64,000 nucleotides of DNA from JBBQQG01 sp038216175 (GCA_038216175.1 JBBQQG010000001.1:1-64000), one strand, 5' to 3'; positions 17,540 through 26,881 are shown, counted from the first letter of the stretch. Notes: a model not told the origin generated them from the sequence alone. Made by a program: numbers and translations.

Positions 17540-17976
17540 TATTTAGCCTCAGCCTTCTTTTTAACAGCCGTTTTTACTGGTTTTACTGTTTCCGGTTTGG
17601 CCACAGGCGCTTCTTTTAGATCATCGACAAAACTGACTCTGGCAAGTTGAGTGTTATCACCACGACGAACTGTTGTTCTTTCAATCCGGAGATGGCCACT
17701 GACTCTGCCTTTTAGTTTTGGTGCAATCTCATCAACAAGCTTATGGGCACTTTCAACTGTTTGAAGACCGCTTAATACTTGACGGCGGTTATGCAAATCG
17801 GCCTTTTTTGCTTTGGTTATCAGTCGTTCGACGTATGGAACTACCTCTTTTGCTTTAAAAAGTGTTGTTTCAATCGATTCATATTTAATAAGTGAATCGG
17901 CTAGTCCCTGAATTAAAGCAGAGCGCTGGTCGCGCTGACGGTGGAATTTTCGACCCTGATATCCGTGACGGTGCAT
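17539..17976 (-). CDS. rplQ: 50S ribosomal protein bL17
   Basis: Large-subunit protein near the exit tunnel. It begins MHRHGYQGRKFHRQRDQR and has ALIQGLADSLIKYESIETTLFKAKEVVPYVERLITKAK, the bL17 signature. The C-terminus has a ~25-residue Lys/Pro/Val-rich extension (KPETVKPVKTAVKKKAEAK), similar in style to the N-terminal tail of uS10 in this genome. It follows rpoA by 3 nt. Confidence 0.97.
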   Translation of the reverse strand: MHRHGYQGRKFHRQRDQRSALIQGLADSLIKYESIETTLFKAKEVVPYVERLITKAKKADLHNRRQVLSGLQTVESAHKLVDEIAPKLKGRVSGHLRIERTTVRRGDNTQLARVSFVDDLKEAPVAKPETVKPVKTAVKKKAEAK

Positions 17977-17979
17977 TGT

Positions 17980-18921
17980 TTAAAGCTCCAACTCCGCCAT
18001 TTTTTCTTTAACTTCATCAAGTGCTTTTGACCCAAAACCTTTAAGTTCTCTAAGTTCCGAGTCACCAAGACTAAATAGGTCTTTAAGCGTGTGAATTTCG
18101 TTGTTAATTAGGGCATTGGTGGTTCTTGCTGACAAGTTAAGATCTTCAATTGAGGTATTTAGCTCAGTTGTATCTTCGCTGTCGCTGCCAATTCCGTCGT
18201 CAGCTTTATTGCCGATCGGTGCGGCGACTTCAACTCTGGTCTGCCCGGCAAGTGCAGTATATTGGTTAACTAGGATCGCAGCCGCTTCTTCAAAAGCATC
18301 GTGCGGTGTTATTGATCCGTCGGTATCAATTGTAAGCAGCAGCTTGTCGAGATCTGTCATTTGACCGACACGAGTGTTTTCTACTTTATAACGTACTCGG
18401 ATTACCGGACTAAAAATAGCATCGACTGCTATCATGTCGCTGGCTTTTTTACTTGCTCCCTCTTCAATCGTTCTATATCCCCGGCCTGTTTCGACTGCAA
18501 GATCCATCGTGAATGTTTCTTTATCGTCTTCAATTGTAGCGATAACATGCTCTGGATTAACTACTTCAACGTCAGCATTGCCTTGGATATCTTTTCCAGT
18601 AACTGTACCTTTACCTTTTTTAACAATTCTAAGAGTGTGGCTGTCGTCGCCGTAAATTTTAAACCTTAGTCCTTTAACAGCTAGCATTATGTCGACAACG
18701 TCTTCTTTTACGCCTTTTAAGGTAGTAAATTCATGGCTGGCGCCGTCGATTTTAAAAGCCGTTACGGCTGCACCGGCGATACTTGATAAAAGCACACGTC
18801 TTAAACTATTGCCTAGCGTATTGCCGTAGCCAGTATGAAGAGGTTCAATAGCGAACGTAGCACTTTGGGGTGAGTGCTCATCGATATTGACTAGTCCCGG
18901 TGTGTGAATAATTTTTGACAT
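17980..18921 (-). CDS. rpoA: DNA-directed RNA polymerase subunit alpha
   Basis: Alpha subunit, scaffold for RNA polymerase assembly. The N-terminal dimer domain shows GYGNTLGNSLRRVLLSSIAGAAV and VAIDEH-type strands. The C-terminal domain (about 250-313) has the helix-hairpin-helix LKDLFSLGDSELRELKGFGSKALDEVKEKM that contacts UP elements and activators. 313 aa. It sits in the classic rpsM-rpsK-rpsD-rpoA-rplQ order. Confidence 0.98.
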   Translation of the reverse strand: MSKIIHTPGLVNIDEHSPQSATFAIEPLHTGYGNTLGNSLRRVLLSSIAGAAVTAFKIDGASHEFTTLKGVKEDVVDIMLAVKGLRFKIYGDDSHTLRIVKKGKGTVTGKDIQGNADVEVVNPEHVIATIEDDKETFTMDLAVETGRGYRTIEEGASKKASDMIAVDAIFSPVIRVRYKVENTRVGQMTDLDKLLLTIDTDGSITPHDAFEEAAAILVNQYTALAGQTRVEVAAPIGNKADDGIGSDSEDTTELNTSIEDLNLSARTTNALINNEIHTLKDLFSLGDSELRELKGFGSKALDEVKEKMAELEL

Positions 18922-18943
18922 AATAATTTCCTTTGCCTCCCTG

Positions 18944-19561
18944 TTAACGTGAGTAGTATTCCACGATTAGTTGTTCATTAATTTCTGGTTCTGCCTCTTC
19001 GCGGGTCGGCAGTCCAGTGATAGCTATCTCAAACTTCTTGCGATTAACCTTAAGCCAGCTCGGCGATTGGGAGGGAGCAGGGCTTACGTCATCAAGTTTC
19101 TTGAAATACTCGTTATTCTTGCTATGGTCTCTTAGCACTAGTACATCTCCAGCCGAAAGTCTGATTGACGGTACGTCGACTCGGCGACCATTTAACATAA
19201 AGTGACCATGGGTGACAAGCTGTCTGGAAGCCCGGCGGCTGGTTGCAAAACCGGCTCGATAAACGGCATTGTCGGCGCGTTGTTCTAGAAACTGAAGTAG
19301 TAATTCACCAGTTTGACCCTGTTTTCTTGAAGCTTCTCCAATAAGTTTTGCAAACTGTTTTTCGAGTAGGCCGTATAGTCTTTTGACTTTTTGCTTTTCT
19401 CTTAACTGAAGAGAATACTGGCTGGCTTTATTTCTTTGATTACGTCCGCCATGAAAACCAGGAATAGTAGTTCTTTTAACTAACGCTTTATGAGCTTTAG
19501 GATGAAGTGCATAGCCTTCTCGACGGCTCATTTTTACAATTGATTGGGTATCTCTTGCCAC
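18944..19561 (-). CDS. rpsD: 30S ribosomal protein uS4, zinc-free form
   Basis: Primary 16S rRNA binder and translational repressor in many bacteria. The S4 domain is seen at QLVTHGHFMLNGRRVDVPSIRLSAGDVL. The N-terminal region has no cysteines, so it lacks the zinc knuckle found in some bacterial uS4 proteins. The C-terminus RLIVEYYSR-type end (NEQLIVEYYSR) is conserved. 205 aa. Lies 22 nt upstream of rpoA. Confidence 0.97.
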   Translation of the reverse strand: MARDTQSIVKMSRREGYALHPKAHKALVKRTTIPGFHGGRNQRNKASQYSLQLREKQKVKRLYGLLEKQFAKLIGEASRKQGQTGELLLQFLEQRADNAVYRAGFATSRRASRQLVTHGHFMLNGRRVDVPSIRLSAGDVLVLRDHSKNNEYFKKLDDVSPAPSQSPSWLKVNRKKFEIAITGLPTREEAEPEINEQLIVEYYSR

Positions 19562-19565
19562 TTTG

Positions 19566-19982
19566 CTATACCCTTCGTGCTTTCTTTGGTCGACAGCCGC
19601 CGTGCGGCACTCCAGTTACATCTTTGATGGTTTCAACATGCATATCCAGTCCCTGAAGCGAGCGAATTGCTGATTCTCGTCCAAGCCCTACGCCTTTTAC
19701 GAATACTTCAACTTTAGACACATTGTACTGTTGTCTGGCAATCTGGCCGGCTTTTTCCATAGCAACTTGAGCCGCATAGGCAGTTCCTTTTTTTGATCCT
19801 CTAAATCCGCATCCTCCAGCACTGGCACTGGCAAGTGCTCCACCTGCTGTGTCAGTAAAAGTAACAATAGTATTATTAAAGCTGGCAAAAATATGTACCT
19901 GTCCAGCTGGAACAGATCGCTTTACCTTCTTCTTCTTTACTACTGGTGAGGGTGCTACTTGGGTAGCTGTATCTTCTGCCAT
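19566..19982 (-). CDS. rpsK: 30S ribosomal protein uS11
   Basis: Platform protein near the E site. Core motifs are GQVHIFASFNNTIVTFTD, ASAGGCGFRGSKKGTAYAAQ and the C-terminal DVTGVPHGGCRPKKARRV. I chose the ATG at 19982 (MAEDTATQ), 10 nt after the rpsM stop; the longer frame would overlap rpsM by 38 nt and add unconserved residues. A short Lys-rich N-terminal extension precedes the core. Confidence 0.96.
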   Translation of the reverse strand: MAEDTATQVAPSPVVKKKKVKRSVPAGQVHIFASFNNTIVTFTDTAGGALASASAGGCGFRGSKKGTAYAAQVAMEKAGQIARQQYNVSKVEVFVKGVGLGRESAIRSLQGLDMHVETIKDVTGVPHGGCRPKKARRV

Positions 19983-19992
19983 AATATTTTGC

Positions 19993-20379
19993 TTAAGTTT
20001 TCGAAGCTGCTTTCTTGGCTGTGCCGCCAACAGTTAATTTTTTACCGCGACGAGTTCGGGCATTAGTTCGGGTTCTTTGTCCACGGCTTGGAAGGTTGGC
20101 TGTATGTCTAATACCACGGTAACTGTTAATGTCCTTTAGCCGTTTGATATTTCCGGCAACTATACGCTGAAGTTCGCCTTCTACTACGAATTTTTCATTC
20201 ATAGTATCTTGTATTCGACTAATTTCTGCATCTGTTAAGTTTTTTACTCTAACAGTTGGATCGACTTTAGCGCTTTCGACTATTTCAGCGCTGGATTTCG
20301 GCCCGATTCCGTAAACATAGGTAAGTGCAATTTGCACCTGCTTGTTGTCTGGTATCGTAACTCCGGAAATTCTAGCCAT
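19993..20379 (-). CDS. rpsM: 30S ribosomal protein uS13
   Basis: Head protein contacting the P-site tRNA and bridge B1. It starts MARISGVTIPDNKQVQIALTYVYGIG and ends in the basic TRTNARTRRGKK-rich tail. The YRGIRHTANLPSRGQRTRTNAR block is diagnostic. 128 aa. It is 5 nt downstream of rpmJ. Confidence 0.98.
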   Translation of the reverse strand: MARISGVTIPDNKQVQIALTYVYGIGPKSSAEIVESAKVDPTVRVKNLTDAEISRIQDTMNEKFVVEGELQRIVAGNIKRLKDINSYRGIRHTANLPSRGQRTRTNARTRRGKKLTVGGTAKKAASKT

Positions 20380-20384
20380 ATTAA

Positions 20385-20501
20385 TTAACCCTGCCTCTGC
20401 TTGTGCTTTGGCTTAAGTTTGTTAATAACATAAATACGCCCTTTTCGGCGTACAATTTTATCATCAGGACTGATCTTCTTAACACTGGCACGCACTTTCA
20501 T
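20385..20501 (-). CDS. rpmJ: 50S ribosomal protein bL36, cysteine-free form
   Basis: A 38-codon gene between infA and rpsM. It starts [15 protein letters not shown], keeps [10 protein letters not shown] and ends KPKHKQRQG. The usual zinc ligands (three Cys and one His, C-x2-C...C...H) are reduced: the Cys positions read S, D and N. It is therefore a C-minus bL36. An in-frame ATG three codons upstream is possible, but family members begin at MKVR. Confidence 0.95.
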   Translation of the reverse strand: MKVRASVKKISPDDKIVRRKGRIYVINKLKPKHKQRQG

Positions 20502-20557
20502 GCGGATCATTGCTCCTTAATGCTATGGTCAATGACACACTGCTTAATTGATAATAA

Positions 20558-20779
20558 CTACGATTTGCGATAGGTGATTCTGCCCTTAGTAAGATCGTAA
20601 GGGGTCAACTCGACCGTAACGCCGTCTCCTGGTACTAAACGGATGTAATGTTTCCGCATCTTACCGGCGACATGAGCTATAATTTTATGTCCGTTGGAAA
20701 GTTCTACTCGGAACTGAGTTCCAGGCAAAGCCTCGACTATGGTTCCGTCTAACTCGATCACTTCCTTGTTTTTGGCCAT
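20558..20779 (-). CDS. infA: translation initiation factor IF-1
   Basis: OB-fold factor occupying the A site during initiation. [65 protein letters not shown] is the complete IF-1 pattern. 73 aa. It follows secY directly; adk and map, which commonly lie between secY and infA, are not here. Confidence 0.98.
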   Translation of the reverse strand: MAKNKEVIELDGTIVEALPGTQFRVELSNGHKIIAHVAGKMRKHYIRLVPGDGVTVELTPYDLTKGRITYRKS

Positions 20780-20845
20780 AAAATATAACGTCAGTAAATA
20801 AGTATATCAGTTGGGTGCTTGTCTGTAAAGTGTTTTATAAAATAT

Positions 20846-22339
20846 TTACTTCTTAGGCTTTTTTCGTCCTGGCAGGTATCTAAGAATGCGTCCGCCTGTA
20901 CCGGCTTGAGCTGGATCTTCACTGTCATAAAAGAAGTCAGATTCGGCATATTGGTCGTATGTAACCATTAACGCTCGAGATTCGATCGAACGGAGAGTTT
21001 CTAGTGCTACAGATACTAAGATAAGAATCGAAGTACCGCCGATAGCGATGTTAGTTTTCAAGAATATTTGTCCAATAATTGGGAGTAGTGCCAGTAATCC
21101 TAAGCTGATTGCGCCAAATAGCGTTAGACGGTTGACCACTTTTGACAAGTATTTTTCAGTTTGTAAACCTGACCGCGTATCTTCGATAAATCCGCCTTGT
21201 TTTTGCAAATTTTCGGCAATTTCCTTGGCGTTAAACGTAATCGAGGTATAGAAGAAAGTAAAGACAAATACTAATAAGAAATAGACCACCGGGTAAATAT
21301 ACGGGATATAACCTCCGGTGAACGTCGACGCACTCGGTGTTTGAAACCATAATGACAGATTGGATCCCAAATGTTGAAGCCCGGCACTATGGGCGCCGGT
21401 GAGAAGTTGTCCAGCAAAACTGGGCACACTTAAAAATGCCACAGCAAAGATAATCGGAACTACGCCGGCGGTAATCAGCTTTACTGGAAGAATTGTAGTA
21501 ACGCCACCGTAGGTACGGTTTCCCTGTACCCTCTTTGCATAGTGAATAGTAATCATTCTCGACGCTTCATTCAATTTAACAATCAGCACTGTAACAATAA
21601 TAGTTACCGCCAGTATCCCGCCGCCGTACAGCAGGGCCCGTTTATTTACTGGCAGCTGATGACCAAATAATACTATTTTGCTGCTTTTATCGACTATCGA
21701 ACTGGCGACACTCGAGATTGTCGATGGCAATCGGCTTACGATACCAACTGTAATAACCAGCGATATACCGTTTCCAATAGATTGCTCGGTAATAAGTTCG
21801 CCTAGCCACATAAGAATCATCGATCCACCGGTAAGGGCTGCAATCATTAATATCCACTGAAGAGGTGTAGCATTGGCGGTGATGTCTCCGATACCGCTGA
21901 TTCGAGCTGCTGACTGCCGAACCAAATAGATGGCACCGACTGATTGAATTATCGCTAGTGGTAGAGTTAACATTCGGGTATATTGATTTATTTTTTTGCG
22001 CCCAAATTCGCCTTCTTTATTTAGCGCTTCTAGTTTAGGGATAGCTTTTGTCAGCAGCTGCATAATGATCGATGCGTTAATATACGGCCCCATGCCAACA
22101 AGCATGATTGAAAAGTTAGACAGCGCTCCGCCAGATAGAACATCTATAAAACTAAGCAGCTGCGGAGTTTTTGATGAAGTAAACAAGTTGTTTAATATCT
22201 GTTTAAGAGTATGAGGATCGCTAAGTGGGATTGGGATATGGGCTAGAACACGAAAAACTAGAAGCATACCGACTACGGCCAGTATGCGCTTTCGCATATC
22301 GCTATTTTTTAGAGCCTGCCAAATTACTTTCCAACTCAT
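20846..22339 (-). CDS. secY: preprotein translocase subunit SecY
   Basis: Channel of the Sec translocon, ten membrane helices. Recognised by RILAVVGMLLVFRVLAHIPIP at the N-terminus (first helix), ALNKEGEFGRKKINQYTRMLT, and ENLQKQGGFIEDTRSG.QTEKYL in the cytosolic loop before helix 9. At 497 aa it is somewhat longer than E. coli SecY; the extra length is in periplasmic loops and the charged C-terminus. It would export the surface proteins seen elsewhere in the window. The 96-bp gap to rplO is the largest within the operon, and rpmD is absent upstream. Confidence 0.97.
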   Translation of the reverse strand: MSWKVIWQALKNSDMRKRILAVVGMLLVFRVLAHIPIPLSDPHTLKQILNNLFTSSKTPQLLSFIDVLSGGALSNFSIMLVGMGPYINASIIMQLLTKAIPKLEALNKEGEFGRKKINQYTRMLTLPLAIIQSVGAIYLVRQSAARISGIGDITANATPLQWILMIAALTGGSMILMWLGELITEQSIGNGISLVITVGIVSRLPSTISSVASSIVDKSSKIVLFGHQLPVNKRALLYGGGILAVTIIVTVLIVKLNEASRMITIHYAKRVQGNRTYGGVTTILPVKLITAGVVPIIFAVAFLSVPSFAGQLLTGAHSAGLQHLGSNLSLWFQTPSASTFTGGYIPYIYPVVYFLLVFVFTFFYTSITFNAKEIAENLQKQGGFIEDTRSGLQTEKYLSKVVNRLTLFGAISLGLLALLPIIGQIFLKTNIAIGGTSILILVSVALETLRSIESRALMVTYDQYAESDFFYDSEDPAQAGTGGRILRYLPGRKKPKK

Positions 22340-22435
22340 ATTTTCCTAATTTTTCTCCATATCAGATCGTAATCTTAAAACTTTAACTAAGTATACAGTA
22401 CGCTCGGTCTCAAGTAACAGTGTTTGCTGTAAAAC

Positions 22436-22903
22436 TTACTTTTCAGGCTTCGGTTTCGCTGTTCTTGCGACTAATCCAGTTTTAGTAAAACTTCCGCCAG
22501 CTTTTTGAACAGCAGCAATTGCACTTTCACTAGCTGCCTGCAATTTGACATCAGCTTTTTTAGCTACATCGCCCTTTACGACTAGTTTTACTTTGACGTA
22601 TGGGCTTGACGTAAGGCTGGCGTTAAATACGCTGAAATTGTCGATCAGTCCGCCGATATTATCTAACTGGCCGGTATAAACAACTTCTGCCTTAGGTCGG
22701 TTTGATCGAAATCCTGGAAGTTTCGGAAGCTGAGACATTAGCGTGCTTTGTCCGCCTGAAAAACCTGGTCGCCGTCCTTTTCCGGTACGAGAACTCTGGC
22801 CTTTGGTGCCTCGGCCGGCAGTTTTACCTTGTCCGGCAGATATGCCTCGTCCAACTCGGTTTACTTTTTTATTGGAGCTAAGTGTCAGTTCGTTGTATTT
22901 CAT
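22436..22903 (-). CDS. rplO: 50S ribosomal protein uL15
   Basis: Large-subunit assembly protein. The Gly-rich N-terminal extension KVNRVGRGISAGQGKTAGRGTKGQSSRTGKG and GFSGGQSTLMSQLPKLPGFRS are diagnostic. The C-terminal domain covers VKLVVKGDVAKKADVKLQAAS. 155 aa. It directly follows rpsE with a 4-nt gap, where rpmD (uL30) would usually lie. Confidence 0.97.
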   Translation of the reverse strand: MKYNELTLSSNKKVNRVGRGISAGQGKTAGRGTKGQSSRTGKGRRPGFSGGQSTLMSQLPKLPGFRSNRPKAEVVYTGQLDNIGGLIDNFSVFNASLTSSPYVKVKLVVKGDVAKKADVKLQAASESAIAAVQKAGGSFTKTGLVARTAKPKPEK

Positions 22904-22907
22904 GATG

Positions 22908-23498
22908 TTAAACCGCCGCTTTCTCAGCCTTCGGTTTGGCAGTTTTTACATTCGGTTCTGAATTGTCGGAATCGTCAGTTTTTTGATTCTTGTTAGTCAG
23001 CCAATTGCGGGCTGGTTCAATACTGTCAAGCGCAGCTACAGTTGCATATGCGACATTAATTTTATTACTTGACCCTAGAGATTTAGACAAGATATTTTTA
23101 ACCCCAGCCACTTCAAGTACAATTCTAATAACTCCACCGGCAATTAAGCCGGTACCTTCACTGGCCGGCTTGAGAAGTATTCGAGCTCCACTCTGCTTGA
23201 TTTCAGCTTCGTGAGGTATCGTGCCTTTGTATAATTTTACTTGGGTAAAGTTTTTCTTGGCTACGTCGACGGCTTTGCTAACTGCAGCAGTTACGTCGGC
23301 TCCTTTTGCTACTCCGATACCGACTTTGCCTTTTCTATCGCCGACAACAACTAATGCTCTAAAACGAAACCTTCGGCCGCCTTTGACTACCCTAGCGACC
23401 CGGTCAATGTGGACAATTCGCTCGTCAAATTGCTTTTCTTCGGGCGGAGTATCATTACCCCGACGATTATTTCTTGCTGGACGTTGATCGTTTGCCAT
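22908..23498 (-). CDS. rpsE: 30S ribosomal protein uS5
   Basis: Protein near the mRNA entry tunnel, important for decoding fidelity. Shows FDERIVHIDRVARVVKGGRRFRFRALVVVGD, GKVGIGVAKGADVTAAVSKA, and ILLKPASEGTGLIAGGVIRIVLEVAGVKNILSKSLGS. 196 aa, with an acidic-then-basic extension at the C-terminus (DDSDNSEPNVKTAKPKAEKAAV) and a short N-terminal Arg-rich tail. 1-nt overlap with rplR. Confidence 0.98.
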   Translation of the reverse strand: MANDQRPARNNRRGNDTPPEEKQFDERIVHIDRVARVVKGGRRFRFRALVVVGDRKGKVGIGVAKGADVTAAVSKAVDVAKKNFTQVKLYKGTIPHEAEIKQSGARILLKPASEGTGLIAGGVIRIVLEVAGVKNILSKSLGSSNKINVAYATVAALDSIEPARNWLTNKNQKTDDSDNSEPNVKTAKPKAEKAAV

Positions 23499-23854
23499 TA
23501 GAATTTCAATCCTCCTTGACGCGCCGCATCGGCCAGGGCTTTAACCCGACCATGATACAGTTTGCCATTACGGTCTAATACTACCTGGTTAATTTTAGCG
23601 GCTTTGGCTTTTTTAGCTATATCGCTGCCGACCCATAAGGCTTTATCAAACATTGTGCCGGTAACTGCTTTCTGACCGACTGAAGTCGAATGGACAAGAG
23701 TTTTTTGCTTTTCGTCGTCAATAATTTGAGCGACGATATGGCTGTTGCTAATAAATATGCTGAGTCTCGGTCTATCGCCAGATCCTGATACTTTTGATCG
23801 TATCCGCGATTTTCGCTTTGATAAATTGTGAAGTTTAAGTGCTAATCTGTTCAT
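23498..23854 (-). CDS. rplR: 50S ribosomal protein uL18
   Basis: 5S rRNA-binding protein of the central protuberance. Motifs: RLSIFISNSHIVAQIIDD, ...KALWVGSDIAKKAKAAKINQVVLDRNGKLYHGRVKALADAARQGGLKF, with the family's typical C-terminus. 118 aa. Confidence 0.98.
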   Translation of the reverse strand: MNRLALKLHNLSKRKSRIRSKVSGSGDRPRLSIFISNSHIVAQIIDDEKQKTLVHSTSVGQKAVTGTMFDKALWVGSDIAKKAKAAKINQVVLDRNGKLYHGRVKALADAARQGGLKF

Positions 23855-23863
23855 GGTTGTATC

Positions 23864-24403
23864 CTATTTGTCCTTGCCTGATTTGCCGCTCTTGCGGATA
23901 ATCCGCTCGCCGACATATTTAAGCCCTTTGCCCTTATATGGTTCTGGTTTTTTGAGCGCTCTGATTTCAGCCGCTACTTGGCCAACTTGCTGTTTCGATA
24001 TGCCGGTGATTGTAATAATATTCTGCTCAACTTTAGCTGTTATACCAGCTGGTAGCGCGTAGTTAACTTCATGCGAGAATCCTAAGTTAAGCTTTAGCCC
24101 GGCTCCAGCTAGCGCTACCCGGTAGCCAACGCCGTTTAGTTCTAACTGCTTGGAAAATCCGTCAGTCACGCCAACTACCATATTGTTAATCAGCGATCGA
24201 GTTAGACCGTGTTTCGATCGAATTTTAGGCTCGTCGTTTGCTCTCGTTACTAATAGCTCCTGATCTTTTTGGGCAACATTAATACCTTCCATACTAAACT
24301 GTGACAATGTACCTTTTGGCCCGGTAACAGTTACTTCATTTGGATCGACAGTAATTGTCACACCGCTGGGAATTTTAATCGGAAGTTTTCCTATACGACT
24401 CAT
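23864..24403 (-). CDS. rplF: 50S ribosomal protein uL6
   Basis: Two-domain protein near the factor-binding site. Begins MSRIGKLPIKIPSGVTITVD; has GVTDGFSKQLELNGVGYRVALAGAGLKLNLGFSH and ends PEPYKGKGLKYVGERIIRKSGKSGKD. 179 aa, standard. Confidence 0.98.
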   Translation of the reverse strand: MSRIGKLPIKIPSGVTITVDPNEVTVTGPKGTLSQFSMEGINVAQKDQELLVTRANDEPKIRSKHGLTRSLINNMVVGVTDGFSKQLELNGVGYRVALAGAGLKLNLGFSHEVNYALPAGITAKVEQNIITITGISKQQVGQVAAEIRALKKPEPYKGKGLKYVGERIIRKSGKSGKDK

Positions 24404-24404
24404 G

Positions 24405-24806
24405 TTAATACACCTTACAGATTAATTCGCCGCCCAAGCCTTGTTTTTTAGCATCTTTTCCGGTCATTAAACCTCTCGAAGTAGACAAAATTACTATACC
24501 TCTGCCACGTTTGACGACAGGTATAGCGGTTGCACCTATATATGAACGGCGGCCGGGCTTGCTAAGTCTTACAATCTCGGTTATTCGAGCGTTGGCGTTT
24601 TCGGAATTTATTGTGACTGTCATTGATTTGCCTACTTTGATATCTTCAACACTGACATCATCAATAAAACGACTCTTCTTAAGAAGCTGCGCGACTGATT
24701 CCTTAAGCTTGGAGTGAGGCAGAGTTACTTCATTTTTTCTTACTGAAATAGCATTTCTAATACGGGTTAGCATATCGGCGATTGGGTCTGTTGATACATT
24801 TGACAT
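24405..24806 (-). CDS. rpsH: 30S ribosomal protein uS8
   Basis: Central-domain 16S rRNA binder and, in E. coli, repressor of the spc operon. DPIADMLTRIRNAISVRKNEVTLPHSKLK opens it and GRGIVILSTSRGLMTGKDAKKQGLGGELICKVY closes it. 133 aa. It follows rpsN by 18 nt with a strong AGGAGG ribosome-binding site. Confidence 0.98.
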   Translation of the reverse strand: MSNVSTDPIADMLTRIRNAISVRKNEVTLPHSKLKESVAQLLKKSRFIDDVSVEDIKVGKSMTVTINSENANARITEIVRLSKPGRRSYIGATAIPVVKRGRGIVILSTSRGLMTGKDAKKQGLGGELICKVY

Positions 24807-24824
24807 AATATTCTTCCTCCTTTC

Positions 24825-25094
24825 TTACCAGCTGGACTTAGTTACACCAGGGATTTCTCCCTTGCTTGCATGTTCACGAAATGAAATACGGCTTAGACCA
24901 AACTGTCGCATGTAAGCATGTGGCCGGCCGGTTTCAGAGCAACGGTTTTTCCATCTTGTCGGTGATGAATTTCTAGGTAGTTTATGAAGACCTTCAAGAT
25001 CGCCGACTGATTTAAGTTCATTTCGTTTTGCTTCGTATTGTTTGATCATTTTCTGCCTTTTCAAATCTCGGGCAATAATAGATTTTTTAGCCAT
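24825..25094 (-). CDS. rpsN: 30S ribosomal protein uS14, long zinc-independent form
   Basis: Head protein next to the A site. The long 89-aa form: [24 protein letters not shown], then [49 protein letters not shown]. Only one cysteine remains in place of the paired CxxC motifs of the short form, so it does not bind zinc. Confidence 0.97.
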   Translation of the reverse strand: MAKKSIIARDLKRQKMIKQYEAKRNELKSVGDLEGLHKLPRNSSPTRWKNRCSETGRPHAYMRQFGLSRISFREHASKGEIPGVTKSSW

Positions 25095-25690
25095 TAGTTT
25101 GTCTCCTTAGTTTCTCTAGTTTTCTCAAACGGCATTCCAAATTTAAGTAGTAGCGCCCTAGCATGTTTGGCATCGATCGATCGAATTACGAATACTGCCT
25201 GAAGTCCGTGAACAGTAGTTGTTTCTTCGAATGTTAGTTCTGGAAAAACTGATTGATCATTTATGCCGATACTAAAATTACCAGAGGTATCGAAAGCTTT
25301 ATTGCTAACACCGTGAAAGTCCCTAAGCCTCGGCAGCACGATATTTATTAGACGATCCATGAATTCGTACATCCGCTCGTCCCTTAAAGTAACCTTTAGG
25401 CCTATTTTGTTTCCTTCTCGCAGTTTAAAGCTGGCGATCGATAACTTAGCAATAGTTTCAACTGGTTGTTGGCCGGTTATTTTACGAAGCGTATTGGCGG
25501 CAATTTCAATTAATTTCTTGTCGTCTTTTGCTCGACCGAGTCCGATATTAAGTACAATTTTTTCAAGCTTAGGTACTTGGTTAGGATTTTTCAATCCAAG
25601 TTCTTTTTGAAGTTCACTGGCATACTGGTTGAAATACATCTGTTTCAGCCTGGGGTGGTCGGATTTAAGTGATAGTGTTTTAGTAGCCAT
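25094..25690 (-). CDS. rplE: 50S ribosomal protein uL5
   Basis: 5S rRNA and P-site tRNA contact protein. Pattern: [76 protein letters not shown]-like [13 protein letters not shown]. 198 aa with a slightly extended C-terminus. 1-nt overlaps on both sides. Confidence 0.98.
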   Translation of the reverse strand: MATKTLSLKSDHPRLKQMYFNQYASELQKELGLKNPNQVPKLEKIVLNIGLGRAKDDKKLIEIAANTLRKITGQQPVETIAKLSIASFKLREGNKIGLKVTLRDERMYEFMDRLINIVLPRLRDFHGVSNKAFDTSGNFSIGINDQSVFPELTFEETTTVHGLQAVFVIRSIDAKHARALLLKFGMPFEKTRETKETN

Positions 25691-26022
25691 TACTTGATCT
25701 CCTTTCCACTTGATTGAAATATGCGGATTTTATTTCCATCTTTGTCGGTCTTATAGCTAATTCTAGATGCTTTTTTACTGGTAGGTTCAACGATAGATAC
25801 CTTTGATACCCAGATCGGTTTAGTCAGCTCAACTATAGCTCCCTGAGGATGCTGTTTGTTAGGCTTTACGTGTTTTTTAACTATATTTATACCTTCAACT
25901 GTCACTTTATTATCGGCTGGATGAACGTTAAGTATTTTACCTGTCTTATTTTTATACTTGCCGGAACGAACAATCACATTGTCGCCTTTTTTAAGTCTAA
26001 TTTTAAAGATTTGCTTGTCCAT
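25690..26022 (-). CDS. rplX: 50S ribosomal protein uL24
   Basis: Assembly-initiating KOW-domain protein. KIRLKKGDNVIVRSGKYKNKTGKILNVHPADNKVTVEGINIVKKH is the KOW motif and surrounding beta-barrel. 110 aa. Its C-terminal extension ends with a basic tail. Confidence 0.97.
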   Translation of the reverse strand: MDKQIFKIRLKKGDNVIVRSGKYKNKTGKILNVHPADNKVTVEGINIVKKHVKPNKQHPQGAIVELTKPIWVSKVSIVEPTSKKASRISYKTDKDGNKIRIFQSSGKEIK

Positions 26023-26390
26023 TATAAGACCTCCGGTGCTAGGCTGATGATTTTTGCATAGCCCTGTTCTCTAAGCTCTCTTGGAACTGGACCAAAAATA
26101 CGGGTCGCCTTAGGCAGTTTGTCGTCGCCGATTATTACGGCTGCGTTATCGTCAAATCGAATGGTCGATCCGTCTCTTCTCTTAATTGCATCACGAGTTC
26201 GAACAACAACCGCTCTAACTACTGATTTTTTCTTGACTCCTCCGGTCGGACTGGCCTGCTTAACTGTTGCTGTAATAACGTCGCCTACCCGTGCATAACG
26301 TCGTCGGGTGCCACCAAGCACACGGATACACAAAATCTCTTTGGCGCCGCTGTTATCGCAGACAGTTAATCTTGATTCCTGCTGTATCAT
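26022..26390 (-). CDS. rplN: 50S ribosomal protein uL14
   Basis: Intersubunit bridge protein. [81 protein letters not shown] is the full family pattern. 122 aa, invariant length. Confidence 0.99.
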   Translation of the reverse strand: MIQQESRLTVCDNSGAKEILCIRVLGGTRRRYARVGDVITATVKQASPTGGVKKKSVVRAVVVRTRDAIKRRDGSTIRFDDNAAVIIGDDKLPKATRIFGPVPRELREQGYAKIISLAPEVL

Positions 26391-26680
26391 TACTTTTCTT
26401 CCTCAGCTTTCGGTGGAGTTTCCGGCTCGATATGCCTGACAACGGCCTTATCGACAATCTTATTGAGGACATATCTTTTTCGGGCGCTAAGTGGACGCGA
26501 TTCGCTGATAATAACTGTGTCGCCGACTTTTGCTTCGTTTCTTTCATCATGAGCCATGAATTTACGGCTAAAGCTGTACTGCTTCTTATATAGAGGGTGC
26601 ATTTTCGGGGTATGGACAGTCACGACAATAGTCTTGTCGTTTTTATCTGACGATACAATTCCGGTAATAGTCTTGGCCAT
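26390..26680 (-). CDS. rpsQ: 30S ribosomal protein uS17
   Basis: 16S rRNA 5'-domain binder with an OB fold. [67 protein letters not shown]. 96 aa with a Glu/Pro-rich tail. 1-nt overlaps with rplN and rpmC. Confidence 0.98.
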   Translation of the reverse strand: MAKTITGIVSSDKNDKTIVVTVHTPKMHPLYKKQYSFSRKFMAHDERNEAKVGDTVIISESRPLSARKRYVLNKIVDKAVVRHIEPETPPKAEEEK

Positions 26681-26880
26681 TATTTGGTCTCCTTGGCGAG
26701 TTGTTCGCTTAGTACAGTTAACATGCGCGCTAAATCTTTTCGTTTAGTTCTCAATATTCTTACATTTTGGACTTCGCCCATATGCAGTCTTCGTCTGAGT
26801 TCGGCAATCTCTTCTCTTAGCTTGGTAGTTTCAGATGCTAGCTCGGTAGTCTGATATTTTCGGATTTCTATAATTTTCAT
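26680..26880 (-). CDS. rpmC: 50S ribosomal protein uL29
   Basis: Helical-hairpin protein at the polypeptide exit, docking site for trigger factor with uL23. LREEIAELRRRLHMGEVQNVRILRTKRKDLARMLTVLSEQLAKE. 66 aa. Directly between rplP and rpsQ as usual. Confidence 0.96.
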   Translation of the reverse strand: MKIIEIRKYQTTELASETTKLREEIAELRRRLHMGEVQNVRILRTKRKDLARMLTVLSEQLAKETK

Positions 26881-26881
26881 C

